Below, one piece after another: positions 63,189 through 64,000 of a stretch of DNA of 64,000 bases. The notes below the pieces were generated by a model, which had not been told where the DNA came from, did no database searches, and worked only from the letters and a program-made list of their open reading frames with translations. Position 1 is the stretch's first letter. Each line of letters opens with the position of its first letter. Made by a program: the position numbers and the translations under genes. This DNA comes from Paeniglutamicibacter sulfureus. GTDB lineage: Bacteria > Actinomycetota > Actinomycetes > Actinomycetales > Micrococcaceae. The stretch is from the NCBI RefSeq assembly GCF_030512175.1, contig NZ_JAULBL010000001.1, forward strand, positions 1,278,510 to 1,342,509, written 5' to 3'.

Positions 63189-63760
63189 GCTTGGTCCTCC
63201 TCCGGGGTCTGATCCTTCGAGGCCGCATCGGCCTCGGCCTTTTCGCTTTCCTCGGTGGCGCGCCGAACCTCTTCGGGGTGCGGCGGAAGCGATTCGTCCA
63301 CGGGGTCCACGCCGAAGTCGGTGTGGAAGCCCACCGATTCCCCGCCCAGGTTGGGCAGATCGATGTCGTAGTCGGCGACCAATTCCGCTTCGGTGACCGG
63401 GTTGATGCCGGCGGAGCCGCCGATGGCCTCGGTCTCCACGGCCGGGATGGTCTCGCCGACCGGGCCGTTCACGCGGTCCTGGAACCCATAGACGTGCCGG
63501 CGCCCGGCGAATTCGACCAAGTGCACGGTGCGTGCATCGCCGGGTTCGAAGCGGACGGCGGTGCCGGCGGGGATGTCCAGACGGAAGCCGCGGGCGGCCA
63601 CCCGGTCCAGGTCCAGCTGCGGGTTGACCTCGGCAAAGTGGTAGTGCGATCCGACCTGGATGGGACGGTCGCCGTGGTTCACCAGGTTCAGGATTCGGGT
63701 TTCGAGCTCCGAATTGCAGAGCACGGGTTCGTCACGCAGGATGTATTCTCCCGGTTTCAT
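63185..63760 (-). CDS. ureB: urease beta subunit with C-terminal extension
   Basis: 191 residues; the conserved part (1-105: [44 protein letters not shown]) is of normal length. An added acidic tail of about 85 residues follows ([38 protein letters not shown]), with no domain I recognise. Free-standing UreB is usually about 100-125 residues. The tail reads through without frameshift and overlaps ureC by four bases. Confidence 0.93.
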   Translation of the reverse strand: MKPGEYILRDEPVLCNSELETRILNLVNHGDRPIQVGSHYHFAEVNPQLDLDRVAARGFRLDIPAGTAVRFEPGDARTVHLVEFAGRRHVYGFQDRVNGPVGETIPAVETEAIGGSAGINPVTEAELVADYDIDLPNLGGESVGFHTDFGVDPVDESLPPHPEEVRRATEESEKAEADAASKDQTPEEDQA

Positions 63761-63777
63761 GTTCTTCTCTCCCTTGC

Positions 63778-64000
63778 CTAGCGAATCGGGTTGTGGACGG
63801 TGACGAGCTTGGTGCCGTCGGGGAAGGTCGCCTCGACCTGCACGTCCGAAATCATGTCGGCGACCCCCTCCATGACCTGCTCCCGGGTCAGGATGGTAGT
63901 TCCGTAGCTCATCAAATCCGCCACCGTGCGCCCGTCCCGGGCGCCTTCAATCAGTTCATAGGTCAGGATGGCCACGGATTCGGGATGGTTGAGCAGCAGT
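63778..64000 (-). CDS. ureA: urease gamma subunit, 5' end cut off by the window
   Basis: The last 74 codons of UreA (family length about 100). The frame runs to the window edge, giving [16 protein letters not shown], then [16 protein letters not shown], and [20 protein letters not shown] at the C-terminus. Seventeen bases separate it from ureB. First visible gene of the operon ureA-B-C-E-F-G-D; the promoter lies beyond the window. Confidence 0.95.
   Translation of the reverse strand, partial: LLLNHPESVAILTYELIEGARDGRTVADLMSYGTTILTREQVMEGVADMISDVQVEATFPDGTKLVTVHNPIR

Noticed and set aside
1-64000. tRNA, rRNA or metal riboswitch upstream of corA, the nickel operon or the urease operon
   Set aside because: No cloverleaf, rRNA stretch or known riboswitch core was recognised by eye. 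A covariance-model search would be needed to exclude them fully.

Overview
This is a GC-rich chromosomal window from an actinobacterium, most likely Micrococcaceae (Arthrobacter / Paeniglutamicibacter type). The evidence is codon use, many GTG starts, an LAXTG-type wall-anchoring signal, a class II aldolase next to a DUF3151 gene, and Arthrobacter-like housekeeping proteins. No rRNA, tRNA or CRISPR array was seen.

1-24.6 kb. After a cut-off Lrp/AsnC regulator, an SRPBCC protein and an LAXTG wall protein comes a polymorphic-toxin and type VII-like secretion island. On the minus strand, in transcription order, are a WXG100 protein, an 1830-residue Rhs/YD-repeat protein and a four-helix membrane protein that is the likely immunity factor. 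A second, decayed copy lies beside it: an identical WXG100 gene, a short Rhs scrap fused by deletion to the last third of another immunity gene, and an intact third member of that membrane family. Divergent on the plus strand is a three-gene operon: a coiled-coil lipoprotein-like protein, a membrane-tethered periplasmic-binding-fold protein and a 1435-residue FHA plus triple-ATPase FtsK/EssC protein. A receptor Ser/Thr kinase follows convergently and may phosphorylate partners read by the FHA domain. EccB, EccD, EccE and mycosin are not seen. A frameshifted PAP2 gene, DUF3151 and fba close the region.

24.6-33 kb. A secreted M23 peptidase gene with a long Pro/Thr/Ser repeat tail has been split by a 3,382-bp transposon. 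The element has a zinc-ribbon/HTH protein, a DD(35)E transposase and an ExeA-type ATPase, 21-bp terminal repeats with one mismatch and a perfect 6-bp target duplication. The first 14 codons and the ribosome site now lie 3.4 kb away. Housekeeping genes follow: a SpoU-type methyltransferase, CorA and a HAD phosphatase.

33-51.3 kb. Sugar catabolism: an amidohydrolase; a polyol module (xylulokinase, DeoR regulator, MFS transporter, polyol dehydrogenase); a hexuronate module (LacI regulator, uxaC, uxuB, manD, gluconokinase) divergent from a TRAP transporter (DctP, DctQ, DctM); and a secreted GH3 glycosidase.

51.4-64 kb. Nickel and urease: a His-rich ArsR regulator with a perfect palindromic operator faces a nickel/peptide-type ABC operon in which a permease and an ATPase are fused. 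After an HTH/membrane fusion protein and a 0.7-kb gap comes a urease operon (ureA-B-C-E-F-G-D on the minus strand), with ureA cut by the window end.
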